A stretch of 64,000 nucleotides of DNA from Rossellomorea marisflavi. Its GTDB lineage: Bacteria > Bacillota > Bacilli > Bacillales > Bacillaceae_B. This document shows, one piece after another, positions 8,774-18,669 of this stretch (positions within the stretch are counted from its first letter, which is position 1; the number at the start of each line of letters is the position of its first letter). The DNA is taken from assembly GCA_003667865.1 (NCBI GenBank), contig CP033051.1:2754501-2818500 (forward strand), in the 5' to 3' direction. Both the position numbers and the translations under genes were made by a program. The notes beneath the pieces are model-generated. The model saw only the letters and a list, made by a program, of their open reading frames with translations. It had not been told where the DNA came from and did not search any database.

Positions 8774-10345
8774 ATGAAAAAAGATTTTCGTGAAGAAGTT
8801 TTATCTAGAAGAACCTTTGCTATTATTTCTCACCCGGATGCAGGAAAAACAACCCTTACGGAGCAGTTATTGCTTTTCGGTGGAGCAATTCGTGCAGCTG
8901 GAACCGTAAAAGGGAAGAAATCAGGAAAATTTGCTACATCAGACTGGATGGAAATAGAAAAACAAAGGGGAATTTCTGTAACATCGTCCGTTATGGCATT
9001 TGATTATGAAGGGTTCCGAGTGAATATATTGGATACACCTGGGCATCAAGACTTTAGTGAAGACACATATCGTACTTTAATGGCTGTGGATAGTGCTGTC
9101 ATGATTATTGATTCGGCTAAAGGGATAGAGGCCCAGACACTTAAGCTGTTCAAAGTGTGTAAAATGAGAGGAATCCCGATTTTTACATTTATAAATAAAT
9201 TAGATCGACAAGGTAAAGAACCGTTAGAGCTTCTTGAAGAACTTGAAGAAGTACTTGGCATTCAATCATATCCAATGAATTGGCCAATCGGAATGGGAAA
9301 AGAATTTGTCGGAATCTATGATCGCTATTACAACAGAATAGAACAATTTAGAGTCGATGAAGATCAACGATTTCTTTCTCTAAATGAGGATGGTGAATTA
9401 GAGGAAGACCACTCCTTGAAAGAAAGTTCAGTATATCAACAGGCTCTTGAAGATATTTTGCTTTTAAATGAAGCAGGAAATGATTTCTCAAAAGAGAAGG
9501 TAGCTGATGGATCACTTACACCTGTATTCTTTGGAAGTGCTCTTACGAACTTTGGAGTGCAAACCTTTTTAGAAACGTATTTGAACTTTGCTCCTAGTCC
9601 ACATGCTAGAAAAGCAGATATCGGACAAATTGAACCTACTAATGATGAATTCTCAGGTTTTGTATTTAAGATACAAGCAAACATGAACCCAGCACATCGT
9701 GATCGAATTGCTTTCGTAAGAATATGCTCTGGAAAATTTGAAAGAGGTATGAATGTGATGCTACCTCGTACGGGGAAAAGTATTAAATTATCTCAGTCCA
9801 CTCAATTCCTAGCAGATGATCGTAGTACGGTAGATGAGGCAGTAAGTGGAGATATCATCGGGATCTATGATACAGGAACATATCAAATTGGTGATACATT
9901 AGTTGGAGGCAAACAAGTCTATCATTACGAAAAACTTCCTCAATTTACACCAGAGATTTTTGTTCGTGTAACAGCTAAGAATGTAATGAAGCAGAAACAC
10001 TTTTACAAAGGAATTACTCAGCTTGTTCAAGAAGGTGCAATCCAATATTACCGAAAGTTGATTACAGAAGATGTTATTTTGGGAGCGGTTGGTCAGCTTC
10101 AAATAGAAGTTTTTGAGCATAGGATGAAAAATGAATATAACGTAGATGTGGTTATGGAATCGATGGGTTCAAAAATTGCTCGATGGATTGAAAACGAAGA
10201 GGATATAAAAGATTCCATGTCAAGCTCTAGAAGCTTATTAGTAAAGGACCGTTATGACCGATTCGTTTTCTTATTTGAAAATGATTTTGCTATGAGATGG
10301 TTTCAAGAGAAAAACCCAAATATAAAATTATATAGTCTTTTATAA
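8774..10345 (+). CDS. prfC: Peptide chain release factor 3 (RF3 GTPase)
   Basis: 523 residues. The translational GTPase core shows G1 SHPDAGKTT, the switch I/G2 region [12 protein letters not shown]3 DTPGHQDF and G4 [11 protein letters not shown]. Domains II-III follow, with a family-typical middle segment [22 protein letters not shown]3 ejects RF1/RF2 from the ribosome after peptide release and helps post-peptidyl-transfer quality control. ATG 8774 is chosen because AGGAAAGGA sits nine bases upstream and the protein then begins [15 protein letters not shown] as in relatives. The upstream ATG 8744 lacks a well-placed site. Own terminator downstream. Confidence 0.94.
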   Translation: MKKDFREEVLSRRTFAIISHPDAGKTTLTEQLLLFGGAIRAAGTVKGKKSGKFATSDWMEIEKQRGISVTSSVMAFDYEGFRVNILDTPGHQDFSEDTYRTLMAVDSAVMIIDSAKGIEAQTLKLFKVCKMRGIPIFTFINKLDRQGKEPLELLEELEEVLGIQSYPMNWPIGMGKEFVGIYDRYYNRIEQFRVDEDQRFLSLNEDGELEEDHSLKESSVYQQALEDILLLNEAGNDFSKEKVADGSLTPVFFGSALTNFGVQTFLETYLNFAPSPHARKADIGQIEPTNDEFSGFVFKIQANMNPAHRDRIAFVRICSGKFERGMNVMLPRTGKSIKLSQSTQFLADDRSTVDEAVSGDIIGIYDTGTYQIGDTLVGGKQVYHYEKLPQFTPEIFVRVTAKNVMKQKHFYKGITQLVQEGAIQYYRKLITEDVILGAVGQLQIEVFEHRMKNEYNVDVVMESMGSKIARWIENEEDIKDSMSSSRSLLVKDRYDRFVFLFENDFAMRWFQEKNPNIKLYSLL

Positions 10346-10350
10346 TGATT

Positions 10351-10390
10351 AGGCTTCAGTCTAGTGTAATTCTAGATTGTTGCCTTTTTC
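10351..10390 (+). terminator. Terminator of prfC
   Basis: An imperfect stem AGGC-CA-TCTAG / CTAGA-TG-GCCT closes at 10351-10384, then TTTTTC. Confidence 0.75.
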
Positions 10391-10516
10391 ATTTTCTTAT
10401 ATAATGGTGTGAATGAATAATTTGGCATAAGGAAAAGTGAAATATTTCATATATTATAGTATATAGTATATGTTTATTATATGAATATATGGAATTAAAA
10501 AAGTTGGGGTGTAAAA

Positions 10517-11548
10517 ATGATAACGACATGTGACCGTTGTGGGATCAAAACTCCTTTCTATGAAAAAGGGACTTTTTTTATGAAAAGACTAGAATCTAAT
10601 TGTTCCTCAGAGTTAGATGGGTTCGAAACCATAGAAGACGGACTATATGCAATTGAATATGACCGTATTGATGATGTCCTTATGGCATTAGATGGCCTTA
10701 AAATTAATTATTCTAAGGGATTGTGGCAAGGGGGGCTTTCTCAAACTTCTACGATTGAGAGTATGTTTGATCTCAAGGAACTCATTACTAGATTTCGACA
10801 AAGAGAAACCGTTGAGTATATACAAGAGGGTAATTTTATCTGTCATTTACAGCCTATTATTGACCTAAAGCAAAATAGTATTTATGGATATGAGTCATTA
10901 CTTCGATCAGCCGATCCAAGTAAACAAATTCATCCTGGTAAACTTTTTGAGGTGGCCAATGAAACTGGTTTGCATTCTTTCTTAGATCAAAGAGCTCGTC
11001 AAGCAGCTATTGTTACTCGACTAGGGCAAATAGAGGTTGGCGTAAAAAGCTTTATTAATTTTCTTCCTTCTACAATCTATAATCCTGAATTCTGTCTTCG
11101 TCATACGTTTCAAATAGTAGAAAAGTATGGGATTGATCCTAGTGATTTAGTGTTTGAAGTAGTAGAAACAGAAAAAATAGATGATGTTGAACACTTAAAA
11201 AGGGTTCTAGAAACGTATAAAAGGCAAGGGATGAAAGTCGCTTTAGATGATGTTGGTTCAGGCTTTGCTACAATAGAAATGCTGCAATTACTTCAACCAG
11301 ACATTGTGAAAATAGACCGTTCTTATGTTCAGAACTGTGATTATGACGAGCAAAATCAAGCATTTCTTGAAAAAGTTCGTCATATATCTCATAATCTTGG
11401 TATTAAGGTACTAGCAGAAGGAATTGAAAGAAAAGAAGAATTGCTATACTGCAGGGACATTGGAATTGATTATGTACAAGGGTTCTACATAGGAAAACCT
11501 TCATTACATGCTGCCATCCCTGATTTAAATGAATTAGTTGGCATATGA
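10517..11548 (+). CDS. EAL-domain c-di-GMP phosphodiesterase with N-terminal CxxC ribbon
   Basis: 343 residues. The N-terminus begins MITTCDRCGIKTPFYEKG, a possible zinc ribbon or redox pair, and a small linker domain runs to about residue 95. The EAL domain then shows ESLLR (E126-S127-L128 in place of EAL), INFLPS (Asn), EVVETE (Glu), LDDVGSGF (the DDFG position), VKIDRSY (Lys), LAEGIE and YVQGFYIGKP (Gln). All usual metal and catalytic ligands appear present, so it is probably active despite the EAL to ESL change. It would hydrolyse c-di-GMP to pGpG in the cytosol. Monocistronic with a strong terminator. Confidence 0.88.
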   Translation: MITTCDRCGIKTPFYEKGTFFMKRLESNCSSELDGFETIEDGLYAIEYDRIDDVLMALDGLKINYSKGLWQGGLSQTSTIESMFDLKELITRFRQRETVEYIQEGNFICHLQPIIDLKQNSIYGYESLLRSADPSKQIHPGKLFEVANETGLHSFLDQRARQAAIVTRLGQIEVGVKSFINFLPSTIYNPEFCLRHTFQIVEKYGIDPSDLVFEVVETEKIDDVEHLKRVLETYKRQGMKVALDDVGSGFATIEMLQLLQPDIVKIDRSYVQNCDYDEQNQAFLEKVRHISHNLGIKVLAEGIERKEELLYCRDIGIDYVQGFYIGKPSLHAAIPDLNELVGI

Positions 11549-11588
11549 TGCTTGAAATTCCTTATTAATGGTTAAAATGAATATGCGT

Positions 11589-11623
11589 AAAAACTGACAA
11601 TCCATTTGATTGTCAGTTTTTGT
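11589..11623 (+). terminator. Terminator of the EAL gene
   Basis: AAAAACTGACAATC - CATTT - GATTGTCAGTTTTT, a perfect 14-bp stem with a T-run. Confidence 0.93.
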
Positions 11624-11750
11624 TTATTTAGTCATTAGCTTATAATATTGAATGGAAAGCATATTGAATAAGCTCTAAAATTGCTTGTTAACATAGAACT
11701 CAATATAGTTAAGCTAACATACTGAATTTTTTCACGAAAGGGGTACTCAT

Positions 11751-14700
11751 TTGAAGATAAGTTCTTTTTCAATTCGAAGGCCAGTTTTTACAATGGTGAC
11801 GATGTTTCTCATCTTAATTTTGGGTGGAGTTTCTTTACTAAGAATTCCTTTAAAGTTAATACCTGATCTAAATCCTCCAGTAGGAGTTGTTGTTAGCTCT
11901 TATCCAGGTGCTAGTCCTACGGAAGTTGTTGAAAAAGTGACAAAACCATTAGAAGAGAGCTTATCTACTTTACCTGGTTTAAAAAGTATTCAATCAACTT
12001 CAAGGGAAGGATCAAATTTTATTCTAATTGAATTCTCATGGAGTACATCTATCGATGAGATAGAGAATGATGTACTACAAAGAATTGAACAAACACCAGT
12101 ACCTGAAGGAGCAAACAAAGCAAGATTCCTTAAATTTGACCCTGCGCAATTTCCAATTATTCAAGTTTCATTAAGGGAGACTGGGGAAGGAAATAACCTA
12201 CAATCCTTATCAGAAAACTTGAAGCAAGAACTGACTAGGGTTGAAGGAGTAGCTAATGTTAGTGTGACAGGTACCGAAACAGATGCAATTTATATAGAGC
12301 TCAATCAAGAGTCATTAGAGAAGTACCGCCTAGATCAATCGACAATTGTGAACACTCTACGAGCAAATAATATCACTGCTCCAGGTGATACGATTAATAC
12401 GGGTGACCAAACCTTAACGACAAGAGTTATAGGGCAATTACAGTCAATTGAAGAAATTCGAGAGCTTGTCTTGTTTGTAAACCCGCAAACGAAAGAAAAA
12501 GTAACATTATCTGATATAGCAACAGTTGATTTTCAAAACACAAACCAAGATACTATTACGAGAGCAAACCAGAAAAATGCCGTTCTATTTAGTGTTTTAC
12601 AACAATCTGATGCTAACACTGCTACTGTATCTAAGGCTTTTCAAGAAGAATTGGATCGTTTGCTTGAACGAGAAAAATATAAAAATATTGAAGCAGATAT
12701 ACTTTTTGATCAAGGTGATTATATTACCAACGCCATTGGGAATATAGCGAATGCACTCATCCTTGGTGGTGCATTTGCGATGCTTGTTTTATTTCTATTT
12801 CTAAGGAATATAAAAAGTCCACTAATTATCGGCGTAGCAATTCCATATTCCGTTATTGTTACGTTCGTTCTCATGTTTTTTGCTGACTTTGCTTTAAATA
12901 TTATGACCTTAGGTGCTTTGGCTTTAGGTATTGGAATGCTTGTAGATAATGCAATCGTCGTTATTGAAAATATCTATCGCCATTTATCTTTGGGGAAGAC
13001 ACCTAAAGAAGCAGCAAGAGAGGGAGCAAAGGAAGTTGGAGCTGCAATCACGGCATCTACTCTAACGACAGTTGCTGTTTTCTTACCTGTGGTCTTTATC
13101 ACTGGATTATTAGGTCAGCTATTTACAGAGTTTGCTTTAACGATCTCATTTAGCCTTATTGCTTCATTAGTTGTTGCGCTAACAGTGATCCCAATGCTAG
13201 CAAGCAGATTGCTTAAAACGCCAACTAAAAAAGTCGAAGCAAGTAAGAGGAGGTCAAAAGGAAACCGTAGATATAAGCAATCCATTCTATGGGCACTAAG
13301 GAATAGATTGTTGATTTTAATAGTGACGACTATTGTGTTAATTCTAAGTGGCTTTGGACTTACAACAGTCGGAACACAATTTCTCCCGCCAACTGATGAG
13401 GGTTTCTTTACGATGAATGTGAAACTTGAGAATGGTTCATCATTAGAAGAAACAGAAAAGGTTGTAGCTAGAATAGAACAATTATTAGAAAAACAAGATG
13501 AAGTAGACGTATTTGTAAGCCTGATTGGGACAAATCAAGAAGAATCATTCAGAGGTTCTAGTAGACGAAACATTGCTGAAATTTACGTTAAGATGAAATC
13601 AATAGAAGAAAGAGAGGTCTCTATTTTCACTTTCGTTGATGAAATAAAACGTGATATTGAGGAGGCTTCTACGGCTGTAAATGAGACAGCTACAGTTTCG
13701 TTTAATCTACAGTCGACATCAGGCACAAGTCCGCAGACACTTTCCTTTGATGTTCGTGATACAAATAAAAATCGATTAAATGAAACAGTTGATAAGCTAT
13801 ATAACGATTTAAAAGATTTAGAGCATGTTTCTGATATTTCAACGAATCAAATGGAAAAGGTAAAGGAAGTTCAGTTACGAGTAAACCGAGATAAAGCCCA
13901 AGAACAAGGCTTAGCACCTGCACAAATAGGCAGTCTCATTCAGGATGTAACAAGAGGTGTTCTTGCAACCCAAATTGTGGACACAGATGCAGAAGTTGTT
14001 TCTGTATTTGTACAATATGACCGCTCAATAACAGAAAACCTCGATTCGTTGAAAAACCTTTTAATTCCTAACGGTCAAGGTCAATATATTACATTGGATC
14101 AAGTAGTGGATTTTTCGATTTCAGATGGACCTGTTAGTATACAACGAATCAATCAGCAGCATGCTGTTCAGGTGACACTTACTTATAATGCCGAGACAAA
14201 CCTTGGTACAATCTCAAAGGCTGTTGATAATAAAATCTTAGAGCTTGATTTACCAACAGAAACGGTTATATCTTTCAGTGGAGATCGCGAGCTTTTAGAG
14301 GATTCTATTGATGATATGGTTCTGGCATTAGTGCTAGCTATTGTCCTTGTTTATATTGTAATGGCAGCTCAATTTGAGTCCTTCAAGTATCCTTTTGTTA
14401 TCATGTTCACGGTTCCACTGATGGTCATAGGAGTTGCATTAGGACTTATTGTAACAAGGACACCAATTAGTGTTTCTGCAATTATTGGTGTTATTGTTCT
14501 TGCAGGTATTGTTGTGAATAATGCTATTGTTATTGTTGATTATATTAATCAGCGAAAAGCACAAGGGATTTCAAGCGTAGAAGCCATTGTTCAATCTGTC
14601 TTAGATCGAACAAGACCGATTTTAATGACTGCATGTACAACAATTCTAGGACTACTGCCATTAGCTTTAGGAATAGGGGAGGGTACTGAAATAAACCAAC

Positions 14701-14828
14701 CGATGGCAATTGCTGTTATCGGGGGACTGGTAAGTAGTACACTTTTAACCATATACATCATTCCAATTGTATATAGCTATTTTGATAAAAGCACAAGAAA
14801 AATAAAGCATGTAAAAGATTTTGATTAA
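11751..14828 (+). CDS. RND-type efflux transporter (SwrC/AcrB-like)
   Basis: 1025 residues with the AcrB/HAE1 plan: helix 1 (IRRPVFTMVTMFLILILGG), a large extracytoplasmic domain, a block of helices around residues 330-485, a second loop domain and a final helix block from about 860. Signature segments include FPIIQVSL, GALALGIGMLVDNAIVVIEN (proton-relay helix 4) and the helix 10-12 GIVVNNAIVIVDYINQ. In B. subtilis SwrC (YerP) confers surfactin self-resistance and supports swarming; a lipopeptide/amphiphile exporter is a reasonable inference. No membrane-fusion protein is adjacent. Start TTG with AAAGGGG upstream. Confidence 0.92.
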   Translation: MKISSFSIRRPVFTMVTMFLILILGGVSLLRIPLKLIPDLNPPVGVVVSSYPGASPTEVVEKVTKPLEESLSTLPGLKSIQSTSREGSNFILIEFSWSTSIDEIENDVLQRIEQTPVPEGANKARFLKFDPAQFPIIQVSLRETGEGNNLQSLSENLKQELTRVEGVANVSVTGTETDAIYIELNQESLEKYRLDQSTIVNTLRANNITAPGDTINTGDQTLTTRVIGQLQSIEEIRELVLFVNPQTKEKVTLSDIATVDFQNTNQDTITRANQKNAVLFSVLQQSDANTATVSKAFQEELDRLLEREKYKNIEADILFDQGDYITNAIGNIANALILGGAFAMLVLFLFLRNIKSPLIIGVAIPYSVIVTFVLMFFADFALNIMTLGALALGIGMLVDNAIVVIENIYRHLSLGKTPKEAAREGAKEVGAAITASTLTTVAVFLPVVFITGLLGQLFTEFALTISFSLIASLVVALTVIPMLASRLLKTPTKKVEASKRRSKGNRRYKQSILWALRNRLLILIVTTIVLILSGFGLTTVGTQFLPPTDEGFFTMNVKLENGSSLEETEKVVARIEQLLEKQDEVDVFVSLIGTNQEESFRGSSRRNIAEIYVKMKSIEEREVSIFTFVDEIKRDIEEASTAVNETATVSFNLQSTSGTSPQTLSFDVRDTNKNRLNETVDKLYNDLKDLEHVSDISTNQMEKVKEVQLRVNRDKAQEQGLAPAQIGSLIQDVTRGVLATQIVDTDAEVVSVFVQYDRSITENLDSLKNLLIPNGQGQYITLDQVVDFSISDGPVSIQRINQQHAVQVTLTYNAETNLGTISKAVDNKILELDLPTETVISFSGDRELLEDSIDDMVLALVLAIVLVYIVMAAQFESFKYPFVIMFTVPLMVIGVALGLIVTRTPISVSAIIGVIVLAGIVVNNAIVIVDYINQRKAQGISSVEAIVQSVLDRTRPILMTACTTILGLLPLALGIGEGTEINQPMAIAVIGGLVSSTLLTIYIIPIVYSYFDKSTRKIKHVKDFD

Positions 14829-14839
14829 TTTAGGGTGAC

Positions 14840-14868
14840 AAAAGGGGGCCAAGTCGGTTCCCTTTTTT
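14840..14868 (+). terminator. Terminator of the RND gene
   Basis: AAAAGGGGGCC pairs with GGTTCCCTTTT (two G-U pairs) around AAGTC, ending in TTTTTT. Confidence 0.88.
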
Positions 14869-15059
14869 ACTTTGGAGAGGCTTATCATGGTGTCGTTCTA
14901 ATCCATCTCCAAAAGGCTATAGCTCCATATACGATTCGTTCGGTTTTAGAGAGTTCAAAACAGTATATAAGATAGTTAATGACTTATAATTCTTCTATTA
15001 GCTGATATAATGATAGTTAAAATAAACCTAAAAAGTGATGAAAGAAAGGGGAGCTTTAT

Positions 15060-16592
15060 ATGCCATCAGAATTACTAAAGGCAATTAACCCTGCTACAGG
15101 AGAATGGTTAAAGGATATACCATCTACAACAATAGAAGAGGTTCATCACATCTACGAAAGTGCCCAGAAAGGCTACAAGGTGTGGAAGGAATTTTCAATT
15201 AAGAAAAGGCTAACATATCTAAAAAAATTACGTTTGGTTATGACAGATGAATTAGATGAAATTTCGAGACAGGTATCTTCTAATACAGGAAAAGTAGTAA
15301 CCGAGGCCCTAATAGCAGATGTGATTCCAACAGTTGATGGTATATTTCACTTAGAAAAACATGCAGAGGAAGTACTAAGTAGAAAGAAGGTCAAAACACC
15401 GACTTTATTTAAAGGTAAGAAATCCTATATTGAGTTCATGCCTAGAGGTGTTGTATTGATTATTTCTCCATGGAATTACCCATTAAATCTTTCAATGATT
15501 CCAATGATTAGTGCACTTGTTGGAGGAAACTGTGTCATTTTAAAACCTTCAGAAGTCACTCCGTTAGTAGGAGAGGTCATAGAAAGATTATTTAAAAGAG
15601 CAGGCTTTCCAGAAGGTGTGGTACAGGTTGCTCATGGTGATAAAGAAATTGGTGCTGCTCTGACAAGCGGGAACCCTGATTATATATTTTTTACTGGCTC
15701 TGTTCGTACTGGAAAAATAATTGGAGAGATTGCAGCACAAAAATTGATTCCGACAACATTGGAGCTTGGGGGAAAAGATCCAATGATTGTGTTTGAAGAT
15801 GCAAACATAGAAAGAGCAGTTAAAGGAGCCACTTGGGGTGCTTTTACAAACAGTGGTCAGGTTTGTATGAGCACGGAAAGATTATATGTACATGAAAGCG
15901 TATATAACCAGTTTATAGAACAATTACAAAAAGAAGTTACATCAATAACGAGAGGACACACAGAAGATTCTGATCTAGGTTCAATGACATTTCCAGCTCA
16001 GGTAGACATCGTGAAAGCTCATATCCAAGATGCATTAGAAAAAGGAGCAAAGCTTATCTGTGGAGATCCTCCTGAAAAATGGGACCAAACGATGTTTCTT
16101 CCCTTAACAGTACTCGCGAATGTTACGCAGGAGATGAAGATTATAAAGGAAGAAACCTTTGGTCCGATTCTTCCTGTTATGGCATTTCAATCTGAAGAAG
16201 AGGTAATAAAGCGTTGTAATGATTCTGAATATGGATTAAATGCAAGTGTGTGGAGTCGAGATCTATCTTTAGCTCAAAGAGTCGCCTCACAATTAGAATC
16301 AGGTTCAGTAGTGATTAATGATGTCATATCTAGTGTTGCAAATCATTATCTTCCATTTGGTGGTGTAAAGAGTAGCGGAATTGGACGATATCATGGTATA
16401 GAAGGATTGACAAGTTTCTGTCATCAAAAATCTATTACAGTAGATAAAGGTAATAAAAAAACAGAGCTTCAGTGGTTTCCTTATAAAGGGAAATACCCAA
16501 TTCTGTTAAGCCTGTTCAAAAATTATTTTAGAGATAATAGAAATTGGGGGAAAGTTTTAAAAGATTATTACAAAATTAATAAAAAGCATTAG
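15060..16592 (+). CDS. NAD(P)-dependent aldehyde dehydrogenase
   Basis: 510 residues. The Rossmann domain has FTGSVRTGK, the general base is Glu235 in LELGGKDP and the catalytic nucleophile is Cys269 in GQVCMS; their 34-residue spacing is the family norm. EETFGPILPV and the C-terminal PFGGVKSSGIGRYHG segment are also standard. A basic/aromatic extension of about 50 residues (HQKSITVDKGNKK onward) resembles class-3 fatty-aldehyde-type enzymes that touch membranes. It oxidises an aldehyde to the acid; the substrate is unknown. ATG follows GAAAGGGGAG. No clear terminator downstream. Confidence 0.92.
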   Translation: MPSELLKAINPATGEWLKDIPSTTIEEVHHIYESAQKGYKVWKEFSIKKRLTYLKKLRLVMTDELDEISRQVSSNTGKVVTEALIADVIPTVDGIFHLEKHAEEVLSRKKVKTPTLFKGKKSYIEFMPRGVVLIISPWNYPLNLSMIPMISALVGGNCVILKPSEVTPLVGEVIERLFKRAGFPEGVVQVAHGDKEIGAALTSGNPDYIFFTGSVRTGKIIGEIAAQKLIPTTLELGGKDPMIVFEDANIERAVKGATWGAFTNSGQVCMSTERLYVHESVYNQFIEQLQKEVTSITRGHTEDSDLGSMTFPAQVDIVKAHIQDALEKGAKLICGDPPEKWDQTMFLPLTVLANVTQEMKIIKEETFGPILPVMAFQSEEEVIKRCNDSEYGLNASVWSRDLSLAQRVASQLESGSVVINDVISSVANHYLPFGGVKSSGIGRYHGIEGLTSFCHQKSITVDKGNKKTELQWFPYKGKYPILLSLFKNYFRDNRNWGKVLKDYYKINKKH

Positions 16593-16847
16593 AAAATTTT
16601 GCTAAAAGAAAATTCTGTAATACAGTTGATGAGTTATGGAAAAAATAGCATGTAAAGACCGTTGGGTAGGGGGACTTTAGATGTGTTTTATTTCATTGGT
16701 ACATATAATATTTTTCAAAAGGTTTGTTTTAAGGTATGAGGTTATTACAATGTTTCAAAATCATCTGTTTACAACTAATCTTCTTAAAGTAATAAAAAAC
16801 GCACATAGAAATCATGATTACCTACTGATAGGTAGAGTGTACTTATT

Positions 16848-17315
16848 ATGAAGTCTATAACAAAATTAGAGGCTGTACTTTGGAGTATTGCACTTCCAGG
16901 TTTTGCACAATTGCTAGCTAGATCATGGGTAAAAGGAATTTTATTTGTACTATTAGAAATCCTTATTAATATGATGAGTAATTTTAATAAGGGAATCATG
17001 CTTAGTTTTCTAGGGGAGACGAGGCAGGCTGCAGAAGTTCTTGATTATCAATGGCTCATGTTTTACCCATGTTTATATATGTTTGCAATGTGGGATGCAT
17101 ATAAGATGGCTCAAACTAAGGAAGAACCGTATGCGTTTCTTCCATTTGTATTTTCTGCATACACGGTCACAGTAGGACTTATGTATTCCCCGGAAATTGT
17201 CATTAATGGTGTTTTTATTGGCCCCATATTCCTTCCAATGCTTTTTGTTATACCTGGTATACTTATTGGTTTGGTAATAAAGTTCATCATAAAAAGGTTC
17301 AGAAAAGCAATATAA
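16848..17315 (+). CDS. Small polytopic membrane protein, function unknown
   Basis: 155 residues with about four to five hydrophobic segments and a basic C-terminus (KRFRKAI). The start PGFAQLLARSWVKGILFVLLE loosely recalls TM2-like membrane proteins (PGxGQ... KG). No catalytic residues. The ribosome binding site before ATG 16848 is weak. It lies between the aldehyde dehydrogenase and the sigI region, and a terminator follows at 17397. Confidence 0.72.
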   Translation: MKSITKLEAVLWSIALPGFAQLLARSWVKGILFVLLEILINMMSNFNKGIMLSFLGETRQAAEVLDYQWLMFYPCLYMFAMWDAYKMAQTKEEPYAFLPFVFSAYTVTVGLMYSPEIVINGVFIGPIFLPMLFVIPGILIGLVIKFIIKRFRKAI

Positions 17316-17396
17316 CGAAGATGTATTTTATAGGTTACTCGTAAGGAACGTCCCCAGGTAGGCAATAATATCGTTCATATCATTCAATTTGTGTTA

Positions 17397-17430
17397 AGGA
17401 TCTTTACCTTATGGGGTAAGGGTCTTTTTT
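17397..17430 (+). terminator. Terminator downstream of the membrane protein
   Basis: GATCTTTACC pairs with GGTAAGGGTC (with G-U pairs) and TTTTTTA follows. Confidence 0.75.
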
Positions 17431-17544
17431 ATCTTCATGCCATGTCGTTCTTCTTTCTTAAGGTAAACTCTATACAGCAAATTCATGACGATTCCTCATA
17501 AAAAAGTAAAAATGAAATCATCTTTTTTAATTAAATTTTTTTCA

Positions 17545-17574
17545 GCCCCCATAAACGGTTTCATTCCTCACGAA
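17545..17574 (+). promoter_or_regulatory. SigI-like promoter upstream of sigI
   Basis: GCCCCCATAAA at 17545-17555 is followed 15 bases later by CGAA at 17571-17574. SigI-family promoters are described with a C-rich, A-tailed -35 (ACCCCC type) and a CGAA/CGWA -10. Transcription would start near 17580, run through a signal-peptide ORF (17628) and could reach sigI, giving autoregulation. The match is by eye; spacing differs somewhat from what I remember of the consensus. Confidence 0.5.
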
Positions 17575-17627
17575 GTATTGTAATGAAAGCGATCGCTGAA
17601 CATTATAACAAATGGGTGGTAGAAACA

Positions 17628-17714
17628 ATGAAGCACTCAATGATTACAAAAACGTCTCTTGCAATATTAGTAGCAGGGTCGTTCTCTTTTTCAAATACAT
17701 TCGCGGAAAAATGA
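17628..17714 (+). CDS. 28-residue ORF consisting almost only of a signal peptide
   Basis: ATG 17628 follows GGTGG at 17615-17619 and lies just downstream of the SigI-like promoter. The peptide has a basic start (MKHSMITK), a hydrophobic core and an SPase-I-like end (SNTFA|EK), then a TGA stop, so nothing would remain after cleavage. It may be the stump of a secreted SigI-controlled protein such as a LytE-type hydrolase, or a real micropeptide. No homologous continuation is visible in any frame after the stop. Confidence 0.4.
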   Translation: MKHSMITKTSLAILVAGSFSFSNTFAEK

Positions 17715-17861
17715 TGATTAATCAGGTACTATTATCTTATTAAACATCGGTAAATCGGAGAGCAAATAGGTAGCAATAGATAGTTATTTTTACCTGAATT
17801 ATATGATATTTGTCCTCCTTCCTCATCTATCCATTGAATTGTTGAATCAAAGGAGTATAAA

Positions 17862-17912
17862 ATGAATAGGGGCAGAGAACCATTTTGGCCTTCTTTTTTT
17901 TATTACCTATGA
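17862..17912 (+). CDS. Putative 16-residue leader peptide immediately before sigI
   Basis: AAAGGAG six to seven bases before ATG 17862 is a near-ideal ribosome binding site. The peptide reads MNRGREPFWPSFFYYL, and its TGA (17910-17912) overlaps GAGGTGAG, the ribosome binding site of sigI. Such an arrangement could couple translation of sigI to the leader. The aromatic-rich tail (FF-YY) is unusual. Without comparative data this may be chance. Confidence 0.4.
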   Translation: MNRGREPFWPSFFYYL

Positions 17913-17922
17913 GGTGAGACCG

Positions 17923-18669
17923 ATGCTAAGCTTATTGTTATTCTTAACTGCACGTAAGAAAAAAAATATGTTAGAGGATCTAGTAGCCGAAATCCAAAGT
18001 GGGGATGAGTCCTTATTAAATCATGTTTTAGAGGATTATAAACCTTTTGTGAAACGATCGGTTTCTTCAGTATGCAAACGTTATATACGTGAATCTGACG
18101 ATGAATTTAGCATTGGTCTTATTGCATTTCATGATGCCATAATGAGGTTTGATCTAGAACGTGGAGGATCACTTCTTGCATTTGCAGACGTTATTATAAA
18201 GAGAAAAGTGATTGATTATATTCGCTTAAACCAAAAACATAGCAATGTAATGCTTGACTATATGTCAAATGAAGATGAGGGTCAAACCTCTATACTCGAT
18301 CAAAGTATGTCACTTGAAGAGTATGAAAAACAACTTGATATTCAAAAACGGCAAGAAGAAATTAAAACATTTAGTGAGTTGTTAAAAGGGTATAACCTGA
18401 CTTTCCAAGATCTAGTTGAGCAGTCTCCTAAGCATAAAGATGCTAGAATAAATGCCCTTCAGGTTGCAAAGCTAGTTTCCGAGAATAAGGGTTTTTGTGA
18501 ATATCTCCAGCACAAGAAAAAACTACCTTTGAAGAAGTTAGAAAAAGAAGTTGGGCTAAGTAGGAAAACATTAGAGAGAAACCGAAAATACATTATTGCG
18601 TTAGTTCTAATTCTTATCGGTGATTTCAACTATTTAAAAGATTACCTTAAAGGGCGGTTAGAAGTATGA
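17923..18669 (+). CDS. sigI: RNA polymerase sigma factor SigI
   Basis: 248 residues from ATG 17923, which has GAGGTGAG six bases upstream. GTG 17914 would add three residues and give MRPMLSLL, resembling the B. subtilis N-terminus, so it remains possible. Diagnostic SigI segments are VCKRYIRESDDEFSIGLIAFHDAI and LLAFADVIIKRKVIDYIR (region 2), a SPKHKDAR linker and the C-terminal SRKTLERNRKYIIALVLI with DYLKG. SigI responds to heat and cell-wall stress and drives wall-hydrolase genes in B. subtilis. It overlaps rsgI by ATGA, an operon with its anti-sigma factor. Confidence 0.95.
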   Translation: MLSLLLFLTARKKKNMLEDLVAEIQSGDESLLNHVLEDYKPFVKRSVSSVCKRYIRESDDEFSIGLIAFHDAIMRFDLERGGSLLAFADVIIKRKVIDYIRLNQKHSNVMLDYMSNEDEGQTSILDQSMSLEEYEKQLDIQKRQEEIKTFSELLKGYNLTFQDLVEQSPKHKDARINALQVAKLVSENKGFCEYLQHKKKLPLKKLEKEVGLSRKTLERNRKYIIALVLILIGDFNYLKDYLKGRLEV

